A DNA stretch of 64,000 bases from Temnothorax longispinosus (Eukaryota; Arthropoda; Insecta; Hymenoptera; Formicidae). A model generated the notes under the pieces. That model saw nothing but the letters and a program-made list of their open reading frames with translations. It did not search any database and was not told where the DNA came from. Of this stretch, positions 38,901 to 53,100 are shown piece by piece (the stretch's first letter is position 1; each line of letters begins with the position of its first letter). A program made the translations under genes and the position numbers. The DNA is taken from the NCBI RefSeq assembly GCF_030848805.1, contig NC_092362.1, positions 21,895,020-21,959,019 of the forward strand. The letters are read 5' to 3'.

Positions 38901-41900
38901 TGAAAGAATAGAAAATAAAAATATGCTAAAGTAGATTATTAAAATTACATTCGCCAATTTTTAATAATAAATATATTGTATATTAATATCATATTAATAA
39001 CATATGTTTCATTCGGGAACAAATGCAAATATTTGAAAATTTCCTTGCTCATTAAACCACTCCTGCTTATAAGCACTCCCGCACATTTTTCAATCAAGCG
39101 GATTTCTTTACACCGAGAATACTCGTATATATTCGCATTTCCTCGGGATGGTCTCATTCGACATGGGAAATGAACTTGTCGTACGGAAGCAAAAAACAGC
39201 GTGAATTTTTCATATAGATTCACAGCGATCATGACGAAATGTATTTTTACCTAATATGTACAAATCTGGGCTGCGAAAGGATCTTCGTGGTTAATCGTCT
39301 CGAAATGTATTGCGTTCGAATTCGTTTCGAAATATAGCGTCGAAATGCGTTACGAAAATTTCACATCGAGAAGATTCAGCGATGATTTTTTTATTTCGAT
39401 TTAAATTAAAGAATCGGTACTTCCGCTGCTCTCGACTTTCTTATTCAAACGCGCGACGTTAGATATTTATATCTATAACTCTTTTTTACAAAATTTTCCT
39501 CCCTAAGATAAAATTTACATCCTCAACACTGATAAGCGATATTGGCGCGATAATTCGCGTCGGCACCAAATCTCATGCGAAGCTTCGAGATGCTTCAGAG
39601 ACACGGATATCCGTATAAATACGTACTTATCTAAGAATTAAGTATTAAAAAAGACAAACGAACATAGCACATGATCGTAGCGTACGCAAATCAATCATGT
39701 ATTTCGCGATGCGTTTCCTCTAATAGACGTGTTCTTAATTGGTACCAATCATCGACTGCAACAAGATGTTATGTAATACAATATCTCGACAAAATTAAAT
39801 TTTATGTATTAATAATTTGCAAAATAATCTCTTAAATAGTTCAATCACGGGTTACTCTTTCACTCTTCTTCTCTCTTTAACAAGAATAAGTTTTTATCAA
39901 ATTTATATGAAAAATTTTTAAAAATTTTTATTATACTTCTTTTTAAAAAATTTTATTTGCAAGGTAAAAAAAAAGTAGGAAATTGATACCAATTAAGGGT
40001 ATGTTATATATTATCATTAAACCATAAAAGCCAATTTTCAAACATTCTTTGCCGATTATATACGTATCAATCTAACTTTTAAATAGCAAACAACCAAACA
40101 AACAAAAAATCTATGTGATATTCAAATCACAATTTTACGATTTTCATTAATATATCAATCGCAAAAAACGTGTCAAATGTACTTTCGCCCTTTGAATTGA
40201 GTGGCGACTAGAATAAAACAAGCGTACATAAGTAATCTTTTAACATTATACGACTGATCGCATGCTTCCGCTAAGTTTCTCTTCGCACAAGGAAAGAACA
40301 GCTAATATATCGTTACTCGATTCTCTTCGAAAAACCAATATAAAAACCAATTCAAGATTACCCGTGCTTAGTTTATGCTAATTTATACAGCAACGTACAC
40401 AATGTAGGATACCGCTAATCAAAAGTGCGGTATTTGCACGCACCACCGCGTATAATATATAGGAAAAGTTCCCGATTAATTATCCTAAATAATGTCTCAT
40501 GCCGATGGCCGTGATCTATTCCGAGCTATTTTGGCTGCGAGAACGCTTTAAGATGTTCGTACGTTTCATTTGCGTCAAGTTATTTTTATGTTATCTTTGA
40601 AAATACAGGATAATTGTATCCTAAACTGGAAAATGTTTCGCGTGTGTGCTTGCAACATGGATCGATACGATATACTTTTAACGTAAAAACAAATTAATAA
40701 TTTAATTACCAGCATTTTTTTAGCTAAATGCCGATTCACAGCGTATCGATGCTGTACGAGTGAAAACTTGAACGGCACTCATTAAAGGCTTTTTACAGTA
40801 TTTACATAACGTCGTTGGTGCGAAATGTGAATAAAAATATGTGATATTTATTCACATAAAAAAATAATTTAGATTTTTAGAATTGCCTCAACTGAATGCT
40901 TAAAAAGTAAACATTCCGCGAATTAATAAATAGTGTATATCAAACCGATAATAAGTGAGCGAGAGAGTTATATAACGTATGTATTAAAAAGAATATAATT
41001 ATACTATATTATAAATTATATTTATAATTTCAGTCTATAATTATCCATAGAAAAAAGCCAAGTGTTTTTATTCACATCTCCGCTGAAATCTTATTTAATC
41101 TTCTCTTTATCTCAATTAAAATTTGTCGAGTGATATAGATGGAATAGTCACTTGTGTGTACAATTTATATGTATATATGTATATTATGTACACAAAACGT
41201 TTTCTTTCACGTGCAATATACGTGCATATCACGTTATACTTTTGCATAAGAGCTTCAACAAAACGTATAAACGCATCATAGAACGGCGTGTTAGGTCGTT
41301 GACGCGCTTGACCAAAATCGAAAACTTTCATAGGATTCAGCGTATCAATATCTTCTAATCTCGAGCCACATTGTCGTCTCGTAAATCAAAAACTTCTCGT
41401 TTCTACGTTAGTTTGTCTAATTTAATTACGTGATTGGTGGCAAGTATCACTAACGTCGATCGCTTGAAATCGCTTCAGCTACGTCCGACGTCGCGATCGG
41501 ACGACGGGCTTCAATTTCTACGATAAAATTCGAGATTGCCGAGCTGTGTTCATTGCGAATCGCTCCTCAGCGACTGTAAAATTACGACGACTACATTGGC
41601 TATCACGGTCGACGATCGAATTAAAATATCTATGATCAACTGCGAAATTTTATTAAAGCTCTCTTTTGTCTTGATTATCAGCTAATTTAGCTATTAATAA
41701 AATTAGTTGGCTAACCGATCATAGGTCATTCCTCTAGACAATTAATTTTTTTTAATTGGAGTTATAATGGTCATTATAATTTCCTATAATTAAATTCTAT
41801 GAGATAAATAAAATCTCCGTTTCATAGAGATATCAGTTATTCTTGATCATAAGAAATACTAGATACCGCGTCGATCGCCGATCGCCGATTCGACATAAAG

Positions 41901-43981
41901 ACATATGGGTTTTGGGGCCCGGGAGGAGTCGGTGCAGGGATTAAGGCCCCAGGGCTCTCTTCACTCTGTTTCGAGTGCACTTTCTATCTTGGTCTCCTCG
42001 TCCCACGCGATTGTCTCGCGCGTCTACTAGTGTCGTTGAGCTGATTCCGCGAATGGAGAATTTGTCCTGCGTTATACTGCGATGGACAAGGACACCGGAA
42101 GATTATTTCGAATCGGCTTAGAACTCCTGTTGGAATAATCGTTTGTTCAAACGATCGTTTAACTACGCTCGAACCCTTATAATTATCGCATTCGCGATAA
42201 AAATTCGCTAATTGGAAAATCGCACGTAAATATTAAAAGAACTCCATTCTTATCGCAATATAATTTTAGTTTGGCAAATAATTCGCATTCATAAACAGAG
42301 TCCGTTGAAGATATAAATGTGTAGAATGTGTGTATATACATGAGTACAAAGATTTTTGATTAATAATAATTGATTGGAATTTATTTCAAACTTCCAAAAT
42401 GATTCGGTTAAGAATTTTAGATTATGAAAATGAGATTGAAATTGTTCAGATAATATGTTTCAAGTTATTTCTTCTTAATTATATGTGAGACTTTCGAAAA
42501 AGGTTCGAGAGTAAGTTTTGCAATACTTCGCGTGAAAAATGCATAGCGTCTATTTGATTGAATACATGAACGACTTTGAGTAGCGTATTTAACGAGGAGT
42601 ACCGAATGCAGTCAAGTGTGTATATTTTCATTTACAGGATGATCTCACATTATCTTCTTTTCGTATAAAGTAGCATAAAAGATGTCATGTAACGTGCATC
42701 TCGAAACGATGCGTGCATTTTGTCGTGGCCAGCAATTATGGTGAGCATTCGATACGTTTGGCATAGATTACGCTTAATCGTTGTAATGAGCGGGGATGGA
42801 GGGGGGGGTTGACATGTTCCCTCTACATAACACAGCAGAGCTCTTAAGCATATACGTCATCAGATAGTACATCTCGATGGTATTTGTGCGTGAGAATAGT
42901 TTGGTAGTTGGTATATGATCAATAAGTAGCATAATTCTGCAATTGTGGATGACACCACCAGAGTGGTACGCGTTCGTGATATTAATCGGGGCATTAATTG
43001 TCGAAGACGTAATGTACGAAGATGAAGATATGTTTTTATATATAGACAATGTGTGCGAAAATTGCGAAATTTGTAATGTGCTAATGAAATTCATTCAGCA
43101 ATACTTAGGAACAGCGCTTCTGTTTTCGATTCTTTGCAGTCCGACGATAAAGCGATTTAGATTTGGCGGAATAAAGATATCTTGACAACCATATGTGTAC
43201 GCTACTGGTGATCAGTAGCATATCAGGAGAAGAAGAAGAGAAGAAGTAAAAAAGAGATTTAAATGTTTTATGATCAAAACGTCTTTGTTGATTCATTATT
43301 AATAAAGTATAAGTATACAATTAAGTTGACCGCGAATGTTATTGAAGTATATCCAGTAGAGTAAAAAGGAATAATAGCAGCGTTATAATATAGTGGTGTA
43401 TTATTACAGATGCAAGAGCTTTCGGAAGATAAGGATGCATGTTTAGAGCATGCCGAAGAATTTTCCAGCAGTTATGTTGCAACTAAATCCTGTTCTCTAA
43501 TTAAACAGCAATAAAATCTCGCGTATTAATTTGTACTTTTCCTCGCGGGTAGCGCGATAAAAAAAATGCAAGCACAAAACGTTTTGCGGGACTAACGTGC
43601 ACGCTGCTGGCGACAGGTAGCGTATTCGATAGCGAGGTTTCTTGGTGGAATAGGTACGCGGAGATGAATCGTCGACGGTTTCGAGATCGTCGAGGTGCGT
43701 CGGATAGAATCGATATATATGGTAGCATCTTTTTTTTTTTCAGATTCGTTGGTGGCGTGTGCTGTCAGCCGATCTGGATTTCTGTATTCTTCTTGTTTTT
43801 CTTAGCATATAGAGTAGCGCGACAGGAAACAGCCCCACTAACAGAGCGCAGCGATCTTATCGCGAGGTAGCGTTGCGCACTTCCTAGCGTTCGGTAGCGT
43901 TACCGGGAGGCGAGCCCGCTAAAGGGCGGTGGTGCGCAGGTGGGGACAGCGCTGAAGCGACAGGCCCCGGGGCCCCAGCTC

Positions 43982-44145
43982 CTAAATAGCATTAAGAGCA
44001 CGCGAGTCCTGCTGCTGGCGACGTCTCGAGGCACTACCGTAATCGACGCCGTGTTCCTCCTCGCCGTAGTCGTGATCCATGCGATCGCTTCGATCGCGAT
44101 CCATCCGTTCCAGCCGCGATCTTCTCGTTACTTCATCTCTGGCAC
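43982..44145 (-). CDS. Ca-beta: Ca-beta last coding exon: charged C-terminal tail
   Basis: The minus-strand acceptor AATCCAG precedes 44145, and the stop TAG is at 43982-43984. It encodes the split Gly then residues 419-471. These are rich in Arg/Asp repeats (ERMDRDRSDRMDHDYGEEE), then SRRRQQQDSRALNAI. Arg/Asp/His-rich ends occur in vertebrate beta subunits too. Its phase accepts either the 33-nt microexon or the GK exon directly. Confidence 0.85.
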
Positions 44146-47100
44146 CTGGATTAAAGACAAAGAGAGATTAGATTTCAATTTACAAAGGGATATATCCACA
44201 CGTCTTGCTGAAACGAGTTTGTAATTTTCGCAAACTTTATATCTTTATTGTTTTCTTAAAGAATAAATCCAATGATTTTATCAATAATAATGATTGAGAA
44301 GTGATGTAACCCATCGCTGATGTGGGTCTTAAGTTAAAAAGACAAATCAAATCCACCATAAATATTTATGTGCGTTACTGAAATACTATAGCAATATAAA
44401 ACTGAATTGTGTATTTATGTATAATTACGAATTTTTTATTTTTATTCTAAATTTTTTTTTACTAAAAGAGCATTTTTTGTATTAAGAAATTATCGATTGT
44501 AAAATGACAAGTACAAATTCCACCGCAAAGAAACTATATCTATATGTAACATCACTCAAACTCTACCCTACGAAAAAACGAACGTCACTTGGGTCCTGGA
44601 TGATTATTGTTGTGAGCAATAGGGAGATGAATTAGATCATTCCAGCCACATTATTCCAACATCTCATGCTATTTAATCCATACACAAGCTCTAAGCAAAA
44701 AAAATACTAAATAAAAAAAGGAGGTACGGCGCAAAGACTCCGACGTTCGAACTATCGTTGCGCAGGTGCGCAGAAATCGAGAAGTAGAAGAATGTACTCG
44801 TGTAGTCATCGACACATTGATGCAATCTCGGACATAAATTACGCGAAACGATATAGATCGTGTACGATCCACGACGAAGCTAAAGAAACCCTTTATAACT
44901 TCTGTCCTCTCGACTTACGCTGCTACGTCGTTAATCTCTCTCGCTAACGTTAGATCATCTCTATTCTATAGTCCTATTCTATGTGAGAGGGGTTGGTGAA
45001 GGGCTTGCGAAACATATGAAATAAAACAAATATATAGGCTAAACTTCTAATCGTGACAAATTAAAAATTTCGACGTAAATAAAGAAATATTAATGGAGAT
45101 ATCAGTTATTTATATAAAAAAGCTTAGATACGTCGGAATCAGATTTTCTATAATCTAAAGAGTAAAATAGACTTAAAATTAAATAATATTAATAAAATAT
45201 AAGAAGCAGTTTATAAACTTTGTTCATTAATTGTTTGTAACAAACTTGTGCCTGCTATAAATAATAATATTAATTTCCTACATTAATTTTCTATATTAAT
45301 AAAATATAGGAAATTTGCAGTTTTTTAAATTAAAATTTTATTAATGGTTTGTAACAAACTTGTATTTGTTATAAATAATAATATAGAATATTAATTTAAA
45401 AAAAGAAACATTGAATAACTTGCAACTAATTGTAAGAGGAAAACATGTCGTGGCCAAAAGTTTAGCTAAAATAAAATTCCATTGGAATAGGAGCAAAAAA
45501 ATGAAGTGGATAAAAGTGGCGTAATTGCGCTAATTCAATAGCAATCAAATAACTTTTATGACAATAATAATGTTTAAGATTAATAATTGAAATATTATAG
45601 GTTTTATATCGCAAATGTAAATCAAATTATTTGTAATTATAATATGCGAAAACATGTAATTATAATTTATAACTAAATATATAGTAAAATTGAAAAAATA
45701 TTAAACAGTTAAAATTTGTCAGTTTCGAATTTAGGTCATAATGCGTTTGATAATAAACTTTAAGTAAAACTGATACAAAATAAGACTTGAATTCTAATTC
45801 ACGTTAAAGTCTTACGTTTTAAAAAGTCTTTGATTGCTCTCTATGGCGAGCCTGTAGTTACTTCACCGCATAAAGAAGAGTATAAATAATAGGGAAACAT
45901 AAATCATTTTCTCTACTCGAGAGAAATAAAATCGGGTCGGTTCCGTGTTTCCGGGCCCATGCACCAAACCCATCTGTACTTACTACGCGTTCTTACAAAG
46001 GTATCCCTATTACACAGTCTCTCTCTAATTCTTTCAATCGCATCCACACCCGAAATTAAATATTCACGGTGCGTGTGGATTACGAAGTGTACAATTTGTG
46101 GCCGGTTTATGCCGCATAAAATCGCATCCGCGATGAAGCAGGAAGTAGAAACGGCCGCACAATGACAGGCATGTCCCGCGCTCGGGTCTTCTTAACACAA
46201 TTGTTTCGTCTTGGTCTCTTGGTCACCGCGACCAAGTCGCTAGTCGTCGTGTTTTCGGATGACTCCCGTGGCAGCCACCGCCTCCACTTTTACACGTAAA
46301 CAAAGAGAACATCGGAGTCAGAGCTCGTTGCTGATGAGAACAAAGCCGATAATCTGGTGTGTGCCTTCGCGGCACTTTCGTGGCTAAAACTTTTTTTTGC
46401 CTGTCGAATCGGACCGCATTGCGGCGTAATGAGTTTAGAGATTGATGACGATAGGTGTTTGTGAAGAAAATAAATAAAAAATAAATAATCAGATATATTG
46501 CTCCCAATGGCTTTTTGTCTCGCGCGATCACATAATAGCTTTGGCATTAATTTGGCAGAGTTTGAAAACACACGTGGATTTTAAAAACTTCTTTCGGACA
46601 CTCTTGATTTGCGTAAAATCCAATAAAAAATAATCAACTGTAAATATTTGATACTTGAAAAAATCAGTAGATTCCATCATATCTATTTCAGAACAAACAT
46701 TAAAACTTTTTCTTCGAACATTAAAAAATCTACGCTTACAGACTTCTCTATTTATATATTTAAGGAATAAAACATTTTAAAATATTGAGTAATTATCTAA
46801 ATATTCGTATTTTCTCTCTTTCTCTTTAAATATTTTAATTAAAATTAATTTTAATAAAAGAAATCCACACTCGTGATCGATGATAGCGCAGTGTGCACGA
46901 GGTAAGTTGCAATTAAATAATGTAAGCGTGTTTAATGATTAAATATACCAAGTATGAGGAAGGAAAGTTTCTGCTGACTGTACGAAAAGAGTTGGGGAAG
47001 CGATTACACAAATAAAAACGAAACGTAGAATTTTATCCGCACTAACGGAAGAGATAAACGCGCCTCGGTCTTACTGCATTGGGTACAAGTTCATATCGAC

Positions 47101-50100
47101 CCGTACGTTCGATCCGTACATTGCCGCTGAAAAGAAATATAACGTCAGGATAAGGTGATATTGATTTGATGATAAACGATTATGCGAAAAATGCAGAGAC
47201 AATTTTAGTCAATAGCATTGTCTATTCGGCGGATAAGTGGAATAGAATGCGAAGTTAAAAGGCTGCTACATTATATCCTAATTGATAGACATACCATAGA
47301 TCTTTATAAAGATCATCTAATTATAGTATAATTATATAATAAAATTATAAGTAACATCAAAGTATGTATGTAATGCACGTGTTTAACAAAATTATACATA
47401 ATTATAATTATCTATGCAGAGAATGTGCAAGTGACTGACATTTAAATTACATTATAATGAATAAATATAAATCTCATGTAATTAAGAAAAAAATTATATT
47501 ATATAAAAATAATGTCAATAAAAATATTATATATTTTTTGAAAATTATAATTATATTATTATTAGAAAATAGAACGTTTTGGTTCGTTGGTATACATATA
47601 AATCATATGCAAAATTGCTCTATTTCGTACGTTAAAGTTCAATACCATGCTATAATAAAATAGAAATTCTTAAATGTGCATAATATCAATAATACAACAT
47701 ATAAATCTCATAAATATCTATTTGTTTCTAGCGAATCTTCGAGGGAAATTCTATTTTCTAAAACGATTTCATGCGACGTCGACGTGCAGTTAGCAAACTA
47801 TATATGCTGAATGAAGGTAAAAATAAGGAATACGAGAGTGCAAAAATATGCTCAAGGAAAATATTGGGTTACCTCTTCGATGATAGTAAGGCTCATGAGG
47901 GGCACCTGAGAGGACAAGAAGAAAGTTAGTGGCAAAACTGGGTCTCGTTAGATCTTCGAGGGGGCTAGAAAGCGCGAGCGAGGATCATCAGGATATTGAA
48001 AAGGGGCATTTCGAGGTATGTGAAACATATGGACGGGTTATGTCATATTAAATATTACGAGATATTCAAATGCGTGTTAATAACGTCTCTCAAAATAATT
48101 TTCCCGAGATACCCTGAACGATACGACAATGTTCTCAAAGCCAATATTTCGATCTCTGTAGTTAGCTTTAAGCATTGCCAAATATGTTAGCGGATGAGTT
48201 TGATTTCTGGTTCGACAACGCTTAAGACGTCAATCGATGTATTACGCATCGATTTGCGTCATATACAGCGATGCCATTGCTAAAAGCGATAGATCGTCGT
48301 AAATCATCATCAGATTTACATCGCCTCCTGCACCTCTCAACGATTTTGGACGCTTTCCACAAAACCATTACCGAATGGTCGAAATATTGGCTCCCGAGTA
48401 CTGATATTCTATCCGTGCTCTATTTAAAATCTTTCTATTGTCCCGAATTCCATTATTGTTCGTGCGAGACGAAAACGTCCTTGACCGATTTGTAATTCTC
48501 TGCATTTGACTATTTGACATAATTTCCTCGACATGAAAATATAATACTTGCGACGCAGATCTATCCGTAAATTAATTTAAAGCTTATTGTCTTATACTCA
48601 GAATTGGGAATATAAAGATCTGCAAATCTAGGAATCTTTGAACATTTATAAATGTGATTAATGATCTTTAATTTATCAAAATAATCGTGATACCTGATGG
48701 CACACGTTGCGGGTACGTGTCCGCCGGTGCATCGGGTGCAGGCACGGCGCGTGGCACCGTAGAAAAGTCGGGCGGATGCGTCGCCCTCCAGTAAGCTTCC
48801 AGGTACTCGGCCACGTGTTCGCATGCCTCCTCTAATTGATTCTCGTCCAGGATGACATCGAACATTTCTGGCGGACACTGCGCCAACTTTTCCGCGGCCA
48901 CCATTTGTACGTTAAGGTGACGTATCTGCGACTTTCCTCGGGTTTTGATCAGCCTCTGCAGAACCTTCGGCGAAGAAATCTTCAAGTAAACGATAGTGGG
49001 CGCCAAGCTGGTCTTCGCCAGTTGCGACGGATGGTTTATGGTGTCGCAATCCAAAACAACTAGCTGCAATTGCGTATTAGACGTGCGGTTAATTTATTCG
49101 ATACAAATTAATCTGTTGTGTTCAAATTATTCATCATGGAAAATTTATTTGCAGTAATAAAATTGATATTTAATTGAGAAAATTCAAAAAATGTTAGAAA
49201 TTTTAAATTGGAATACTTTTCACAAACCTGAAGAGTTCTAGCAAGTTCGAAAATCCTCTCGATCTCTTGCTGAACTTCCGCTAAACAACTGCTCCTACTG
49301 GTCGACCGTTCCATGATCGCTCTTTTAGTTGGATTGTTCAGCAAGGATCTCTTCGCTAACGATATATCCGCCATTACCCTTGTGATAATAATTCTGTAAT
49401 GATAAATAATTCTTGATAAAATTAGTAATATAAACTATAAACACATAACTTTTAAATATTAATTTTTCAGTATTTAAAACCTTGTAATGGCTTATTTAGT
49501 GCGCGTAGCGTATAGCATATTGTAACCAGGGATACACTGTAGGTTAAACTGGATCTAGCTTACGTAAATGCGCAAACGTAAAAAGAATTAATGGCAACGT
49601 CCGTTTTTCCTTGTTAGTACAAGAAAGAAAGTCGGCTTATTTAGGACTAATAGCTGTCCGTTTTTCTTCGTTAGTAATAGAAAGAGGTCAGACCACGAGT
49701 AGAAATAACACGTTATCTAAACAGTCCCGACAGACCTGCCTTCGAAGCGATGTTTGAGAAAATCGAAGAGCGCCTTCTGCATCATATCCGTCACTTGGTA
49801 GCCCTTGAGCGACGGCCCGACCAGCACTACGGGCCTCATGGAAGGTACCACGTCGTAGGGAGTCGTCGTCTCCTGAAAATCCAAGCAAACGATCAGTTCG
49901 GCCAATCGAGATGAGGCCCCGTTCGCCAATATCGGCCCCAGGATAGTCTCACTTACGTAGGACTGCGTGAGCACGGTATGCAACATTGAAACATTGAAAT
50001 CAGTTAATGGCCACGTCGACTTGACACATGCGACCTCCTGCACGGCCAAAGTCCTTCCCTGAACGTGCGAACGCCCACGGGACATCCTCTTCGAGCACCG

Positions 50101-53100
50101 AAGGTACTTTGGCCAAGCAGCACGTTAGTAACTACGATATCTAAGGTGTTAACGGCCTCCTACGGACTAATCGTTTCAGCCTATATTCTACCTTTATGAC
50201 GGTGAATGATTTTCGCCGCGACACGCGGCCCCGGGTAGGAATAATCGCTGGTCTAACACTGTACGCGTCGTGACGGTGAAAAAAAGTGATCAACAGTGTG
50301 TTAAAATAGTGAAAGTATTTACCAGTCGTTTTCCACTAAAACTATGGATATATTCAGCAGTATAATATGATACTTTTATTACAGAAAATTTCGTACCAAG
50401 TAAAATACGAAGATTCCACAAACTGTTTATGGAATTATGGAAATTTTAATAAAAAATTATTTAATCCACTAATAATTTGATAATAATAATTATTTATTAT
50501 TAATTTGATGAAGAAATAATTTAGATATAATAAATCATTGAAGTAACCAATAAAAGAAAAATTCTCTTTAAAAGTAAAGAAAGTGATAATTTTATGTATT
50601 TTTCTCTAAAAAATTTAAATTTGTCTAATAATAATATAAATGTAGACTATCTGCGTCAATTCCTAATTGTGAACCATGATTTGTAAACCATGAATTATCA
50701 ATTATAATTTCTATAATATAACTTTTGACATGCCACATAATTTATCTAAAATATCATAAAAAAATTAATCACATTTAAAATCTTTATTTTATAATAATAT
50801 TTTTAGGACTAAAACAAACAAATATTATATATTATAGAATTGCACATTTAGAGACATAAATTCTATTTATATATCCGTGCGGGAAAGAGAATCGTTAGTC
50901 TAAGAACCTTAAATTTATTTAGAGTCGACTGGTAAATTTTAGCATCTTAGACAATGTCCATATAAATTTACTTACTCGCCAACAAAATCCTTGATATATT
51001 ATCTCTCTCTACGATAGCAAAATTTTTTATTTCTTACTTAGTTTAAAAGTTTTCGTTAATAAAATTTTCATTTAAAAATATTAAATAATACTATTAGAAA
51101 AATTGCTTCGACATGGACAGAGCCTAGAGTCGCAAGGTCGTACATTAGATAGAAACATTTAATAGGATTGTCTGTACGTCTAACTAGCGTGAGAAAAATG
51201 CATCATGCTATTGGACACAGCTATTATCTGAATTGTAAGGAAGAGTATTAAATAAACCGTGGGCAATAATCAATATCGGAGCAAACAATTCTAAAGTTGT
51301 CAGACGGTTTTTTATCATCTCAGTGTGTGACATCTATTATTATGCATGACATCATTGAGCATCACGCCAGTTCAGTGGGCGTACGGCGCCTACCAATCCA
51401 AGTGTAAAAGCTCAAAGAGTGATAAGCTGTGCGTGACGCGTTAGGATATTCGCAAGCGTGGCTCGCTGAGCGTTTACCGGCTTCTTGAAGAAGTTCTTCC
51501 GCTTCTCCTTAGCGGGTGGGGTCGTCAGGGTCGCCTTGCCGGGTCGCACGTTCCCGACACTATCGCTGTCGTCACCTGTCGAAAGAATACGTTCGAGATT
51601 ACTCGGAATCTCATCTATATGTCAAACAATCGACGAGTCCCTCTTTCTCTCAAAGAAGCTATTAAGAAGCACTCAACTGATGTGATGCAGCCTAAATATA
51701 ATTTGCTAATTTATGCTTTGTGTCTCTGCTTATAGCAGCGGCTATCAAATATCAGCAGCTAGCTACAGCAGTACTAAGAATCGGCATGTGTGTTGATGAA
51801 ATTGCACGAATACGGTGACTTACCCGATGGACTTTAGCAATGAAATGAAAACTAATAGGGCGTGTGAAGCAAGAGCACAGTAGTGAGCAATTTATTTTCG
51901 CGAAAGAGCAAGGATGGAGAAGCTCGTATCTCTGTGTAAACCGCAAGGAATAAAAAAAAGTTTGATATATTAGTATTAATTTCATGTCAAACTGATAGAG
52001 TACAATAACGTTGAATTCTATTAAATGTTTTATAATATTAAACGTTGTTATTTGTGCGCATGCAATTTTATTCACTTGCGAATTACACAAGAGTTGCTTC
52101 AATCTAATTTTCGGGGCGATAGAAGCATTTCGAAGCTGGTGTTTTACGTGTGTCTCAAATAGTGGGATACTTAGGATCTCAAGCGAGTGTTATTCGTCAT
52201 ATTTTTTGTTTCGACCGGCCTGTAGCAACGGATCCGTCCGGCTGTAATTCACTGTCGAGGATCAAAGCTGAGAAAGTTTCCCGATTTCAGGGTACACCGA
52301 GTTGGGTACACCGTGAATTTTTTTTGGGGGGGGGGGGAAAGAAAGAAGGACGTGCTAGGATACCTGGCGTAGGTGGTGTGGAACCACGTGAGGGCATACC
52401 ACTCTCGCCAAGGTTCCCTGAAGACCCTCCTCGCGTCGAGTAGAGGCCCTTCGTGCCACGCGCGGCGCTCGCCTGTAACCTTAAGGCCTCCAGCTTCACA
52501 GGTGACGGGATGAAACCCACGTCGCAATTCTCTTTCACGAGCCTGCCGATCCACCAGTTGTTGTCATACTTCTCCTGAAACGAAACGATTAGTTAACGAA
52601 GAAAATTTTACAATTGTACGACAAGAATGGAATCTATACGAGATAGAGGACGCGTGCTCGCGCATACCTTGATGTGAAGAAAGTCACGGACGTCGAAGCT
52701 GACGGCCGAACCGTGGACAGGTGAGTCATCGTCCACGGATCCGTCATAGCTCACGTTAGTCCGCACTGCAAATGCTACCGGCTTCGACTAAAATGTAAAT
52801 TAAAAAATTATGAGCACGAGCGCATACCTATTTCCTCAATCAGATATTGATTTATATTACGAACTACCGTTTAAATTTTTATCTCTTCTATCTATTCTAT
52901 CCAGCCATGCAATATAGCGTTATAAAGAGATACCTAACGTTTAAGGACATTCAAAATAATAAATTAGAAATATAACTTAATAATAAGTTATAATATAATA
53001 AGTAAAAAATATCTAACGTCTAAAGTAAATCAATTTTATCAAAACTTTAGCGTTATTTAAAAAATATTTGCTTTCCACAACTTAGCCTGACAATGATTAT

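Larger units (their letters stand above)
35060..43981 (-). other. Ca-beta: Probable long 3' UTR of the calcium channel beta subunit gene
   Basis: No coding exon was recognised in these 8.9 kb on either strand. On the minus strand the segment lies directly after the Ca-beta stop (43982-43984) and ends at an AATAAA at 35077-35082, just short of the opposing gene's poly(A) cluster. Parts (about 36.6-38.3 and 39.2-42.2 kb) are richer in CG dinucleotides than the introns. Five TGTANATA (Pumilio-type) sites were seen on the minus strand. A long neuronal 3' UTR would explain this, but internal AATAAA hexamers also exist, and an unrelated non-coding gene is possible. Confidence 0.35.

Noticed and set aside
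42774..43728. Three minus-strand frames with loosely similar peptides (SSVHV/SSVHI)
   Set aside because: The similarity is a few residues in low-complexity translation, with no shared DNA block long enough to suggest real repeats or receptor exons.
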